A stretch of 64,000 nt of DNA, from the NCBI GenBank assembly GCA_030374765.1, contig JARGXX010000004.1, positions 434,001-498,000 on the forward strand, read 5' to 3'. The position numbers were made by a program, and so were the translations under genes. The notes below the pieces were generated by a model. It had not been told where the DNA came from, did not search any database, and was given only the letters and a program-made list of their open reading frames with translations. This document shows positions 45,775 through 56,872 of the stretch, piece by piece. This DNA is from Agarophyton chilense. Its lineage: Eukaryota; Rhodophyta; Florideophyceae; Gracilariales; Gracilariaceae. Each line of letters opens with the position of its first letter. Positions within the stretch are counted from its first letter, which is position 1.

Positions 45775-45790
45775 CGCTGGGCCCATAACC
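45775..45790 (-). other. Primer-binding site complementary to the initiator-tRNA(Met) anticodon loop
   Basis: The plus strand reads CGCTGGGCCCATAACC, the same as the anticodon stem-loop of eukaryotic initiator tRNA-Met (CAU anticodon included). The element's RNA would therefore pair with this loop and use a cleaved half-tRNA as primer, as known for Drosophila copia and yeast Ty5. It abuts the 5' LTR. Confidence 0.75.
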
Positions 45791-46024
45791 TTACAGCGAA
45801 GGTTATGTTCTGAACAAGTTGCTCGTTGAGGTAGCAAACATATGTTACAGTGTTTGCTACCTCGCTTTTATGATAAACAAAAACATACGAGAGAGAAGGT
45901 AATAACAGTACAATGACGGGAGCATTTGTTATAATGCTCTCGTAAAACATTCAAATACAAAACAATATATATTCAGAGTTTGAATATCAAACTCTTGAAT
46001 ACTACAAACACAAACTCACTGAGA
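45791..46024 (-). repeat. LTR (5' LTR of the Copia element)
   Basis: 234 bp, matching 41,314-41,547 except at about 6 positions. Same non-canonical ends. Confidence 0.85.
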
Positions 46025-46029
46025 CGTTT
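46025..46029. repeat. Target-site duplication CGTTT, right copy
   Basis: Equal to 41,309-41,313. Confidence 0.75.
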
Positions 46030-46373
46030 ACGAGGTCCATTTTTCATTAGTTGGCGATCACAGATCTCTTTATCATGCTGTGGAAGATTCTAGGCTTCAG
46101 AATTTCATCTCAATAAGCGTGTTCACAGCAATGTGACAGATCAGCGTTGCCTCTCTATCAACAGATGAACTTAGTCCTATGCAACTGCGGATTATAGATT
46201 ACTTGCGTTCTATCACTTCAGAAAAAAGCTTTGTTAACAATAGATATTCCGTGCTGGTTGAAATGTGATTACGAAGTCCTTGGCTATCATGAAATTATAA
46301 TTATCTAGTTCAGAAAAACGCTGGGCTCCAACACAAAGTATACTGGGTAATCCAATCTAAGATCCGCTAACAA

Positions 46374-47048
46374 ATTATGGACCCAGAACCCTGCATTTAT
46401 ACAGTTAATCGTTATTCTGTTCGTCTTTTGGTCTCCGTACATCTTCGTTTGCTTTCAACTTGAAAATGGATGGCGAGTTCATTAATCGCACATCAGTAGT
46501 TCGTGTTAATAAGATCCGTTTGCCGCTCCTGAACTCTACCAACTACTTTCTTTGGTCTCCTAATGTAGAGCTGGTTCTTCGCTTTAAAGGTTTGTGGACG
46601 ATAGTTGATGGCTCTGAACAGCACCCTGACGAGGGCAATAAGGAGATAAAGTAATTTCTTCGTGGCAGAGAGGTCTCTTTGTCGACGACAATGCTCTTGG
46701 TCCATTACTCCTGTTTCGCACCGATGATGGAAATGAGAGATCCTACTGAGGTTTAGAAGACTTCCAAGGATCAGAATGAGGTAGTATTTCATGCCTGTAG
46801 AGATAGGCTTCTTGACCGTTATCAGTCCACGAAGATGAACCCAGCTGAGACTGTACTGGAGTTCAGGCCTCATCTCACCGAGATCTAATCTCAACTAAGT
46901 GGAATTGGAGATATGTCTTCAGAAGAAAAACAGCTCCGTACACTGCTACGTGGCCTCAGCGAAGAGTATGATGTTACTGCTGAAGTGATACGTGGAATGG
47001 AGGAAACACTTTCTCAATCCATTGCGTCGTCTGTGATTTCGGAATGCT
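46374..47048 (+). mobile_element. 5' fragment of a second Copia element (primer site and gag), plus strand
   Basis: TTATGGACCCAGAA at 46,375-46,388 resembles the half-tRNA primer site of the neighbouring Copia. A gag frame starts at ATG 46,466 (KLPLLNSTNYFLWSPNVELV-type start, here RLPLLNSTNYFLWSPNVE). Further on are VVFHACRDRLLDRYQ, EFRPHLTEI and LRTLLRGLSEEYDV, a UBN2-type Gag. Nothing of pol follows. The LTR would lie upstream (46,030-46,373), but no partner copy is present. Fossil, a few breaks. Confidence 0.65.
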
Positions 47049-47551
47049 AGTTTAGGCGTCAAAAACGGACGGCCTAAATTGGACAAAAAACCCATGAATT
47101 TTTTCATTTTTGCAGTTCCACATTTTCCCAAAAGAACTTCACTCATTCAAAGCTGCTAGTTTTCAGGGAACATGAACTAGCAAAAAACTGCATAATCAGA
47201 AGATTTGGGGAGCCTCAATCATGTGTGCATAGTAAAACGTTGTGCATGTATTTCAAAATTTCGCTACCTTCACTCATGTTCGCGTAATAGTAAATGAAGC
47301 CTGGCAATAGCAATAAATATCAAAATAGAAATCTTGCCTATAGGCGGCACATAGCCCAATTCCCAAAGTATCACAACGCAGGTGTCAGAGCCCGCAGTCC
47401 GTTTCGACTTTTCCCCACAGCCCTGCATCACGTGAAATGCATGCCCTACAACTCCCCATATAATTATCATCGCATCCCATGCGACATAACCTCCACGCCG
47501 CCCTTCTTCTTTTCCCTTCCTCCGCATCAACGCCCCCCCGCATGCCACACC

Positions 47552-50500
47552 ATGCCTCGCTGCTGTTTCTCCCGTTGCTCCTACTTCGCCCGCACCACCC
47601 CTGCCCTACAGCACCACAAACGAAGGTGCCCTCCTCTGCTCTCCCCTACAAAACGCACGCCCAAACCAGCCATAACCCACTTTCCCCCACGCACAAAACG
47701 CCACAAGTTCACTCCTCAACTGCACGTCCCTTTCAACCTCTCAAATGGCCCCTCTGATAAAGTCCTCCCAGCAGATGAGGACTCGTACCACGACCAACAA
47801 CATGGCCTCTCCCTCCACACCGCAGACGAACACCACAGCGCTAACAGTACTCTCTGCTCTGTCTCATCCTCAGCCTCACTCCATCATCCCCCTTTCACCC
47901 CCATCTTCAAACACCCACACGTAAAGCAGCTCGTCCTCTACATCTTCTCCATTGTTGCCACCCTCGGCCACCGAAAAGCGGACGAGCTCATCGCCATCCT
48001 CAACGATCCAGGCTTCCCCAAGTCCACCTTCCAGCAAACCATATCATCCGCCTGCCAATGCATCGAGGTCCAAGAAAATCTCCTCAAGCACCGCATCGGT
48101 TCCGTCGGATTCGTCCCACACTCCATCAACGATACTCTCAACCGCTATTCCGCAACCGTCGACCTCAAAAACCCAATCGATGTCCTCAAACATCAGCTCT
48201 CCCTCGCATACCACCACAACAGCTTCTTCCACTCTATCGCCCAAAAGTCACAATCCGGTTTCCCCCGCATTCGCTCACCCAATGGCTGCCTCTCTCGGGC
48301 ACAACGTCTTCTCTGCACTCAAATCCGCCATCATGCAGTCCACAAACGATAAGATCATATGGCACTGCCCCCACACAACCGGAATGGACTCCTTCATCGG
48401 TTTCATCCAGCTCTACTCAAAAAATTCCTCCACCTCCCTCAAAGCCTCCTCCATCACCTCCTACTCCCTCCACATCAACCTCCTCAATTTCTGGGACTCC
48501 TTCAGACGAAAATGCATCTCTCAAAACCTCACCCTCGTCTGTTACCTGCTAACCTCCTTCAAACCCACGGCATCCGCCTCTAAAGCAGACTATATCCCCC
48601 GCTCCTTCGCAGATAACCATTGCAAAACAAGAATGGAACTCACACAAGCCGCCATCAAAACTATCCTCCAGCCCCTTCTCTCTTCCAGTCTCCTCCGCTT
48701 CCCCTTCCACGACGCCCACAAAGTCCTCCGCCAATATCAACCGGTCCTCGCAAGCTATTGCGCAGATATGCCCGAGGCCAAGGACATCCTTGCCATCTCC
48801 CACGGAACACGCCCCAAGAGACCCTGCCACCGATGTCACCTCATTCGCTCCCTTCTCCACAAAACCCTTGCACAACGCTCCGTCCCGCACCCCCCATCAC
48901 ACCTCCAACAATCGAAAGCTCCACGCCTCTCTCCTCCTGACACTGAACAGGCGCACCTCTCCCGAAAACCAAGAGTCGCCCACACCAATAAATAGATAGC
49001 ACTCACAGCCCTCCAAGAAGTATCCCTCGCGAAATGCAGCTCCGGTCTCGAATCCTACCCCCTACACACCATCTCCCAAGAGCTCACTCCCTACAGCATC
49101 TTTGCATTTGAACCCCTGAACAACTTCCATCTCGGAATCTCCAAGCTCATCAAACTCATCGCCATCGAGAGGGTCAAGTCCGAATCTCTCTTCACCAGCA
49201 TTGGCCCTTCCAAAACCTCCCGCTCCTTCATGCTCGTCCGCAGCTCCATACTCAACCACTCAAACTCCATTGTCACCGCGATCGAAGCTCACACCCACGG
49301 ACAAGGCCTCCGCATCAACTTCTCCACCTCCGACAGCGCTCGTAACCTCAACGGATTCTTCACTCCAGAAGGCATTCGCGGCATGCTCGAAGCCAAAGAC
49401 TACCGCTCTCTCGACATGGTCTCCTCCTTCATTGGCGCTTTCTTCGACAGATGCTGCAACGAAGTACAAACCGCCCTCATCACCACCGTCTTCACCAAAT
49501 ACACCGACCTCCTCCTCATGACCTTTCGCTACAAGAACGTCCCATAATGGACAAAAGATACACTTTCAACACTACAGGACCACATTCGCTCCTTCAAACT
49601 GGCGACAGTCACCACTCTCGGCCCTCACCACACCTCCAACCTCAGCACCCTCAACTTCCACCTCCTCGATCACATCGTCGAAGACATTCGAAGATACGGC
49701 GGCCTCCATTTCAATGACGCTGGCATCTACGAACACGCTCACACCCTCCTCAAAGCTCATCACCGCCACACCTCCAAGCGACGATCCACCGCCCGTACCG
49801 AAACCATCCGCGCCATCGACCGGTCGCACGAACTCAAGCACTGAAACCTTATCTCTTTTCAACCATCCCTCTCCTCCTCCTCCCAAACTTTTCTCACACC
49901 CCGTCAGCCCGTCTTTGTCCGTGACGGCATAACCATACCACTCTCAGACCTCATCACCGCACACAGGCTCCTCCGCCCCAATCCCCTCTCTAACCCATCT
50001 TCCCTCAAACACCTCTTCTCTCCAGACACCATTTCCACCCTCTCACAAATAGGAACCGCTGCACTCCCCTCCTTCATCACCCTCTCCCTCGAAACACTTT
50101 CCCTCCACGAGTACCACCCCAGCATCCGTCTCTTCCATCTCGCCTTAGTCAAGTCCACGTACATCTTTGGTGGGTATATCCCCACATTGCAGGATTACCG
50201 CCCGGCACAAAACGAAATCGCACTTAAGGATCCCCCCATCCCAGTCATTCAACGCATCTTCGCCGCTCTCTCCTTTGGTCCCTCCTAGTCTCTAAAGTTC
50301 TCACATATCATCGTCGCCGGCAAAACCTCCTCCACCTCTTCCCTCACAATCTGGGTGTGCAAACTCAGCTCTCTCATGTGACTCTCATCAACAAAAACCC
50401 CCAACACCGCCTCGAATTCGTTAAGTTCTTGGAGTTAGTCCCCCCAAGGGATAGCATTGACCAAGCCCTCAACTGCATCTCCCTTCGCTGGGCCACGGAC

Positions 50501-50692
50501 GACGAACACAACCACACAGTGAACCCTGTACCCATCTCTTCGGCCTCAATCTCTGAAAACGTCTCCCCTTGGTTCGGTCTCATTCCTTCTTCCTCCATCC
50601 TCGGCTCCGTTCATGTCCTCTGCGAGAACTACCCCGCTCCCCCTTTCGCACCACGCCTCGACTGGCTCTTTCACCGCCACGACAAGCCATAA
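47552..50692 (+). pseudogene. Plavaka/CACTA-like DNA-transposon transposase, lightly decayed
   Basis: About 1046 codons of very C-rich sequence. The start MPRCCFSRCSYFARTTPALQ followed by HHKRRC is a zinc finger like that at the N-terminus of Plavaka transposases. The middle has MDSFIGFIQLYS and SLKASSITSYSLHINLLNF (family: LYxDKTxxxxxxxxxxYPxxLxxxNI), then YCADMPEAKDILAISHG with RPCHRCHL (family: GDxPE...CxxC). Next come IFAFEPLNNFHLGISKLIK and NLSTLNFHLLDHIVEDIRR, and a C-terminus WFGLIPSSSILGSVHVL. Phase 2 is used up to about 48.26 kb and phase 0 from there to about 50.35 kb, with in-frame stops at 48,993 (TAG), 49,545 (TAA), 49,842 (TGA) and 50,286 (TAG). Phase 2 then resumes to the TAA at 50,690-50,692. 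The otherwise clean frame over 3.1 kb means recent loss. Terminal inverted repeats were not found. Confidence 0.6.
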
Positions 50693-50795
50693 AGGTCTTA
50701 AAAGAGCCCTATTGGCTTAACCGATTCTGGAAAACCCCGAGGAACTGCTCCGGCACCCTCGAGACAAAACCGGAAAGTTACATGGTCCGCCGCCT

Positions 50796-52970
50796 ATGGC
50801 AATGGAACCTCAAAGGGAATTACCAATTGAGGTTGCAGCGGAGGAGCTATGGCCTCAGCTCGGAGAGCGAGCGAAAGCGCTCGTCACCCTCGCGGTCAAG
50901 GATGAATTAACCATAAAGGAGAAGTCGGATACCCGGATGGTTGCGCCCTCAATGGACGTCGATGCATTTACCCGTATTGTGGTTGACCGAGTAGCCCAAG
51001 AGCTATCGGAGAGGATACCTGAAATGGTCAAACAGTGTCTCTTTACAGATGCTAGGGAGCATGCTTACTGCGCTATGCAGGACCTTTGGGTTTCACAGGG
51101 ATTCGCAGAATCCCGACCTACACAGGTGAACATTGCAAAGCGCACACCACAAGGGGTCCAAATGGGTCATTCCACCCATTCCCAACACTTACCTACTGAA
51201 AGTGAGTACCTACAAGGTCCAAGGCAGAGTCATGAGGTCCCGGGGAAGGTAGATCTTCAAGACATTTACCAGCCACCAATTACAGGTCTCGTTCAAAAGG
51301 ATACCCATAGAGGTTGTCCCAAGGACGATTCGTCTGACTCGTTGGATGAGCGACGAAGAAACCGAAAAGGGAAGAAGCGGAGGACGAAGAAGGGAAAGAA
51401 TCAAGAGGGTGATTCAGACCCCGACTCGTCAGACTCCAGTTCCGATACGAGTTCATCGTCGGATGATGACCGTAACGGTAAAAAGAAGAAGGAAACGAAC
51501 AGGTCAACGAAGAAGTCGTCGAAGAAGAACCGAAAGGGTAAAAGGCGATACAATGAGTCGCCCGACTTTGAGTCGGGCATCGAAATGGACCTGGAGGTGC
51601 CCCAACCGTTGAATGATATGTTCACCAAAGCGGTTGACTACAGGACTTATCGGTTGATCAACAAGTCTTCTGAATACACCCAAGGGGTGGCTCAGAAGAT
51701 TACTTAGCACCACAAGAAGCTCAGCTTCCAAATGGGTGACACAACCTTCACAGGTACGGATCCTATTGCGATAATTGAGTTTCTACAGAAGTTCAAGCTT
51801 GCATGTGACCAAAATGGTTTTTCCGAGGGCGCTGCGATGTGGCTATTTCAGTTTTACCTTGAAGGACAAGAATACTACTTGCTGCAGGGTAGGCTCCGCG
51901 GCAACACCTCAGCGATGGATGAGGATGGCACAGAGATGTTGGAGTCATACCCAGAAGTGGTCAATTTCCTTTTGGAAACAGACACCACCGATGAGGTTAT
52001 CCAAGAGGCTAACTTGGAAGTCCTCGCTTACCATCAAAGGTCTGGGCAAACCGAATCGGAGTTTTCGCTCGCGCTTTGGAATCTGGCAACCCGTTGTGGT
52101 AATGTGTTCACTACATCGAGGTTAAAGTCGCTATTTGCCGACAATGTCGACAAAGCGCTCCGTTCCCAAGTACGCAATTACCTGGCCACTATCCGAAAGG
52201 TAGACTAAAATGAGCTGGCTCGATACTGCCAGGGCCTTGGAGATACCCTTCGGCTGGGAAAGAGACCAGCCATGCCTCCAACCTCGAAGGATAAACTGAA
52301 AAGGTCAGTCTGGGAAATTGAAGACACAACAACCTCAGAGGGTAGCTCGCACATCGAAGTACCTACAGGATCCGCTATCCACTTGGTAGCGACCCAGGGG
52401 CGGTTCTCGAAACCTTTGACGGTAGAAAATTGGTCGTCAACGCGTACACCAAACTCGGTACAATCGCCGCCAAGTTCTGTGAGCTCGTATAAGATGCCGG
52501 GAGTTAGCTCCAATAACTTGCCACCCACATCCCACGCCACTGCTCCTACCAACAAGGTTTCGACGCCCCCCTCAACGGTCACGCGAGACCCCCAAACTGG
52601 AGGCCTCGTTTGCTGGTTTTGTCTCGCGACAGACCATTTGGCAAACAATTGCGCTAACTTACCTCCAGGGATGAGAGACCAGTTGAATCAGGCTCGCATG
52701 CAGAATCACAAACGTCTCTATGGATCTTCAACGCAAGCACCAAATAAGTTCCAACCCCGTGCACCGGTACAGGTCAATACCATCGAGGAAACACCAAACT
52801 TAGACTCAACCCCTCCCGTACAGGAGAAAAAAACGAACGGTTGGCGTAATGGCCGAACCCAACCTGCAATCGGAAGGCCAGTCGATGCCCAGAACCTTGA
52901 AGGTGGAAGAGAACACGTCACAACCAGGTCCGGTTTGTCATATGAAGTACAACAACTATAAAGTACGTGC
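50796..52970 (+). pseudogene. Gag of the plus-strand chromovirus
   Basis: It has helical N-terminal sequence, a Lys/Arg-rich and Ser/Asp-rich middle (KKRRTKKGKNQ, SDSSSDTSSSSDDD), then a capsid-like part (TGTDPIAIIEFLQKFKLACD, QRSGQTESEFSLALWNLATR) and one CCHC knuckle. The capsid-like part aligns in style with the gag at 61.3-62.0 kb, so the two families share ancestry. Fossil, several breaks. Confidence 0.7.
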
Positions 52971-54899
52971 TTCAATGTGTTTCTCCGATCGACTTGCGGT
53001 TCCGGTCACCTGCGTGCTGTATACGGGGGCCGGCCCAAACGTCCTGAACTCCCGCGTCATACCTGAGGAGGTACTTCGGAACTTGAGCCGACCTCCCGAC
53101 AACAACCCGCTGGTGGATGCAAATGAGCGCCCATTAAACCTTCGAGGTATGATCACCACTGTGGTGCAGCTCGGACACCTCAAGGTAAGACTGCAATTCT
53201 TTGTTGTCGACCGTTTACCAACAGACTGCCTACTAGGTACGAACTTCATTGACAGACATGTCAAAGCAATCCTTCCTGGTTCCCATACAGTCGTCCTACG
53301 TCCGAGGGGACGAATTTCCATTTTAGGTAATACGGAAACCAAACGGGGATGGTTCGTCAAACCAAAGAAGAGGATATCCACCGAAACGGTCTCCAACAAA
53401 GTGCGCATTACCAAACATGTTGTTACCCAGCCAATGCACCAAATATTGGTACCGGTGTCGTGTGCGATCCCCGGGCTGGTCATACGACAAAACCATTCGA
53501 GTTTAGCACATCAACACCTCACCTTGATGGCCAACGGGATTCTTGACAACACCCAAAATCAACACTTTAAGGTGTGTCTCAGTAACTTCAGCAGTCACGA
53601 CGTGAAGTTGCCGAAAAATACCAATGTAGGCATCGCTCTACCGGAACCACAACGGGTCTTCAACGTAGCTCACACTGATCTCGGCAAGTTCGCCTTCGAT
53701 AAGGAAGGGGGGTGCGCAAATGCGTCCACAACCACAAAGGTATCGATAAATACCAACTTGGAAGCGAAAGTAACTGATAAGGCATCGGTAGACAAAGACA
53801 AGGAACCTGAACCTGAGAAGCAATGGCAAGATACAGTCCAGATCGGTGAAGATCACGGCGAACTGCGGGGCCGTATTTTCGACCTTGTGGAGGAGTTTGA
53901 AACCATGTGGTCAGGCCATCTGGGCCAAATTAAGTCTACACAGCATCGCATCGAGCTCCTCCCTGACTGGAAGCCGATTTATCAGCAACCATACCGTGCA
54001 GGTCGGAAGGCGAGAGAAGTAGAACTCAAAGAAGTGGAGCGCTCCAGGAAGGTATCATTGAACCAGCCAACTCAGATTGGGCTAGTCCCGTGGTTCTGGT
54101 TCAGAAGAAAAGAGATAACCGTATGAGGTTCTGTGTGGACTACAGGAGGCTCAATAGTGTGACCGTCAGGGATTCGTACCCGATACGTAAAATGGATGAG
54201 TGCATCGACTCCTTGGGCGATGCGCAGATCCCAGACAGACGTACGATCCTTTATAGGTTTATATAACGTCTATCGTTGCTTCGTGAAAGGATTCGCGAGA
54301 ATAGCGGCTACCCTTCACAAGAAGCTCCAGAAAGGTGAACCTGAACGGTTTCAGAATCTATCGAACGACGAAATGGATACACTTTAGGAATTGAAACGAG
54401 CGCTGTTGTCGCCGCCAATCTTATCATTACCGAGAACAGGTCTACCGTACACGCTAGATACAGATGCATCCCATGCCCAAATTGGTTGTTGTCTCATGCA
54501 GGAGCAGCACAACGAAGACAAATTATCTAGAGGGTACTGGAGCCGCGCTATGAATGAGGCGGAGCAGAATTACACGCTAACCGAGAAGGAATGTCTAGCA
54601 GTAGTGTGGAGCATGTTGATGCTCCCTCCCTACCTTTATGGTGAGCGCTTTACGATGCGCACGGACCACGACTCCCTAAGGTGGATCCTCGGACTTGCAG
54701 ATGCGTCTGGTAGACTTGCCCGCTGAAGGTTGAGACTGTCGGATTTTGAATACGACATACAGTACCGTCCAGGTATTATGCACAACATAGCTTACGCTAT
54801 GTCACGCTTAAACACCTCAGGGTTAGATACAGAGCCTGTGGACGATGATATCCCTTGCTTTGTGGTGTCATCAAACCAAAATGGTAACGGCTAACACCT

Positions 54900-56674
54900 T
54901 GAAGGATGTTGGGATTTCCCTGAAGAGGGTTCCTTGCGGAACACCGACATGGCAACGCAGACACTGACCCTAGAGGAAACGAACGTCATGCCCGTAACCC
55001 GAGAGGAATTTCTACGAGAACAGGCCCAGGATGCGTACTGCAGAACCCTGGCTGACCAAATTGGTTTCAAAGGATCACCGTTCGATGTGGACCACAATGG
55101 GTACATCGTGAGAAGGTCAGCCTTGGATGGTAGCCTTCAAAAGGTGGTTCCGAAGGCACAGCGCCAGAGAATATTGTATCTCGCGCACTACCTGCGACTA
55201 TTGGGACACCCCGGTGCCACCAGGATGTATTACACATTGAGGCAACAGTTCTATTGGCCTCATATGGCCCATGATGTCTATACCTTTGTAGGTCCATGCG
55301 AATCTTGTGTTCGTACCCGCGGTGGTATTCGAAAGCATCGAAAGTATCTCAAGCTGTATCCAGCAGCGGGCCCACTGGAGTTTGTTGCGATAGACCTTCT
55401 AGGAACACTTTCCAAGACCAAGAATGGGTATCAGCACATTCTAATGATCACCGACAGGTTCTCCAGGCTCACGAGAGCGATACCTTTAAAAGAAACGAAG
55501 TCAACCACGCTGGCGATGGCGTTCCTCAACAATTGGATCTATCCGTATGGTGCACCACTGTACGTACTTACCGATAATGGTTCAAACCTGGCATCGAAGT
55601 TCTTCGAAGCAGTCTATAACCTCTTGGGAATCAAGCACTATTTCACTACTGCCTACCACCCACAGACGAACGGACAGGTCGAGCGCTTAAACCACACATT
55701 GGTATCAAGGCTACGAAACTATATGTAAGAGCACCAAACTGGGTGGAATGAGCTGGTGCAACCGCTCACCTACTCCTATATCCTTCAGGTACACCCGTCA
55801 ACGCAGACCACTCCCTTTGATTTGGTTCTTTCGCGACACTCCCCAGGTATTGTAGTGCAGGGAGATCATACCACCAGCACTGCAGATGGCACACTGACCC
55901 CTGCCCAGGTCAAGCGGAATACCCTTGTGAGATTGAGGAGGGCTCAAAAACATGCAAAGAGCCACCTCACTGCAGCCCAGAAGCGGTACAAGGCTGACTA
56001 CGACCGTAGGGTAACCAAAGTGGTCTCTGTATCCTTGGGACAATATGTCTACATAGACAACCCACCTTCAGGTAAAAGAACACGACCGGGTGAAGAAGCA
56101 GACGATGAAGCTATTGATAGAGATATCAATTCGAAGCTTCTACCCAAATCAGTGGGACCTTATAAGGTATTGAACGCATCAGACCATACCGTTACGGTTG
56201 ACCAGGACGGAATACCGAATACGATATCAATTGACTGTATCACAGTAGCACCTGAAACGGTTCAATATCGCATTGAGGCAGGAACCTCAGCCCGAGAGCC
56301 CAGAGGTGTAGCTCTGCGCACTCAAAACTCGGAGGACCCCACCCCGATCGAGGTAAACGATGACCATGAACGTGATGATCCGGATTACAACCCTCTAACA
56401 GGGACGGAAATTAAACCCCAAACGGTAAAAGTGGGAGCTCCCGACCCGGCTCTCACACACGAAGCTCCCAACTTGGAGCATATGAACCCTCGAGGTAGCG
56501 TTCCTTCGAAAGATCAGGACCAAACCTCAGACGAAATTTCAGTTCACCGTCTGGTGGGCCACACGCGAACCTACAATGGTCTGAAATACACCGTCAGGTG
56601 GTACGGTTGGGGCCCAGAAGGGGACACCCTCGAACCCCCAGCCGCAATACCCCCACACTTTCGTATCAGGTAGT
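54900..56674 (+). pseudogene. Integrase and chromodomain of the plus-strand chromovirus
   Basis: The HHCC module (55.2-55.32 kb), the catalytic core with DLLGTLSKTKNGYQHILMIT, TDNGSN and ERLNHT (55.39-55.70 kb), a basic region with VRLRRAQKHAKSHL, and a C-terminal chromodomain HRLVGHTRTYNGLKYTVRWY. The whole order is standard for chromoviruses. Fossil, broken. Confidence 0.8.
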
Positions 56675-56872
56675 GGCGCCGTCGCAAGGAGCCGATGCCT
56701 GCAGATGGCTAACCTTAGAGCTTCATGGTACTCAGGCCTAAGGAAGGGGGAGAAAAGACGTCGTTTCCCACAGAAGGTGGACGCATATGCGTGTCAGATT
56801 ACCTACAAGGGAGGACACGAAAGAACAACCAAATGTAACAGCAGAGGAGACAAGAAGAGACAACAATTTACT

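Larger units (their letters stand above)
41314..46024 (-). mobile_element. Ty1/Copia retrotransposon, minus strand, slightly broken
   Basis: The element is 4711 bp, with 234-bp LTRs that differ at about 6 positions (about 2.6 percent), flanked by CGTTT. Pol order is protease, integrase, RT, RNase H, which defines Copia. A half-tRNA primer site and a G-rich polypurine tract abut the LTRs exactly as the duplication predicts. The LTR ends are not TG...CA. It is older than the neighbouring Gypsy element but still young, with about three breaks. Confidence 0.9.
50796..56674 (+). mobile_element. Chromovirus (Ty3/Gypsy) on the plus strand, broken
   Basis: Gag starts at ATG 50,796 (MAMEPQRELPIEVAAEELWP) and has an acidic Ser/Asp tract (51.41-51.47 kb) and the knuckle CWFCLATDHLANNC at about 52.61 kb. 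Protease remains near 53.02 kb (TGAGPNVL). RT begins near 53.9 kb and includes RFCVDYRRLNSV. RNase H has YTLDTDASHAQIGCCLMQ and LRWIL. Integrase has HPGATRMYYTLRQQFYWPHM with CESC, LTDNGSNLASKFF and PQTNGQVERLNHT. The chromodomain is YNGLKYTVRWYGW near 56.58 kb. No 5' LTR is recognisable before gag. Fossil with several breaks, better preserved than the copy at 3.9-19 kb and of a related but distinct family. Confidence 0.85.

Noticed and set aside
50690-50795. 5' LTR of the plus-strand chromovirus just before its gag
   Set aside because: Only about 100 bases separate the transposase end from gag, with no TG...CA repeat matching anything near 59-60 kb.
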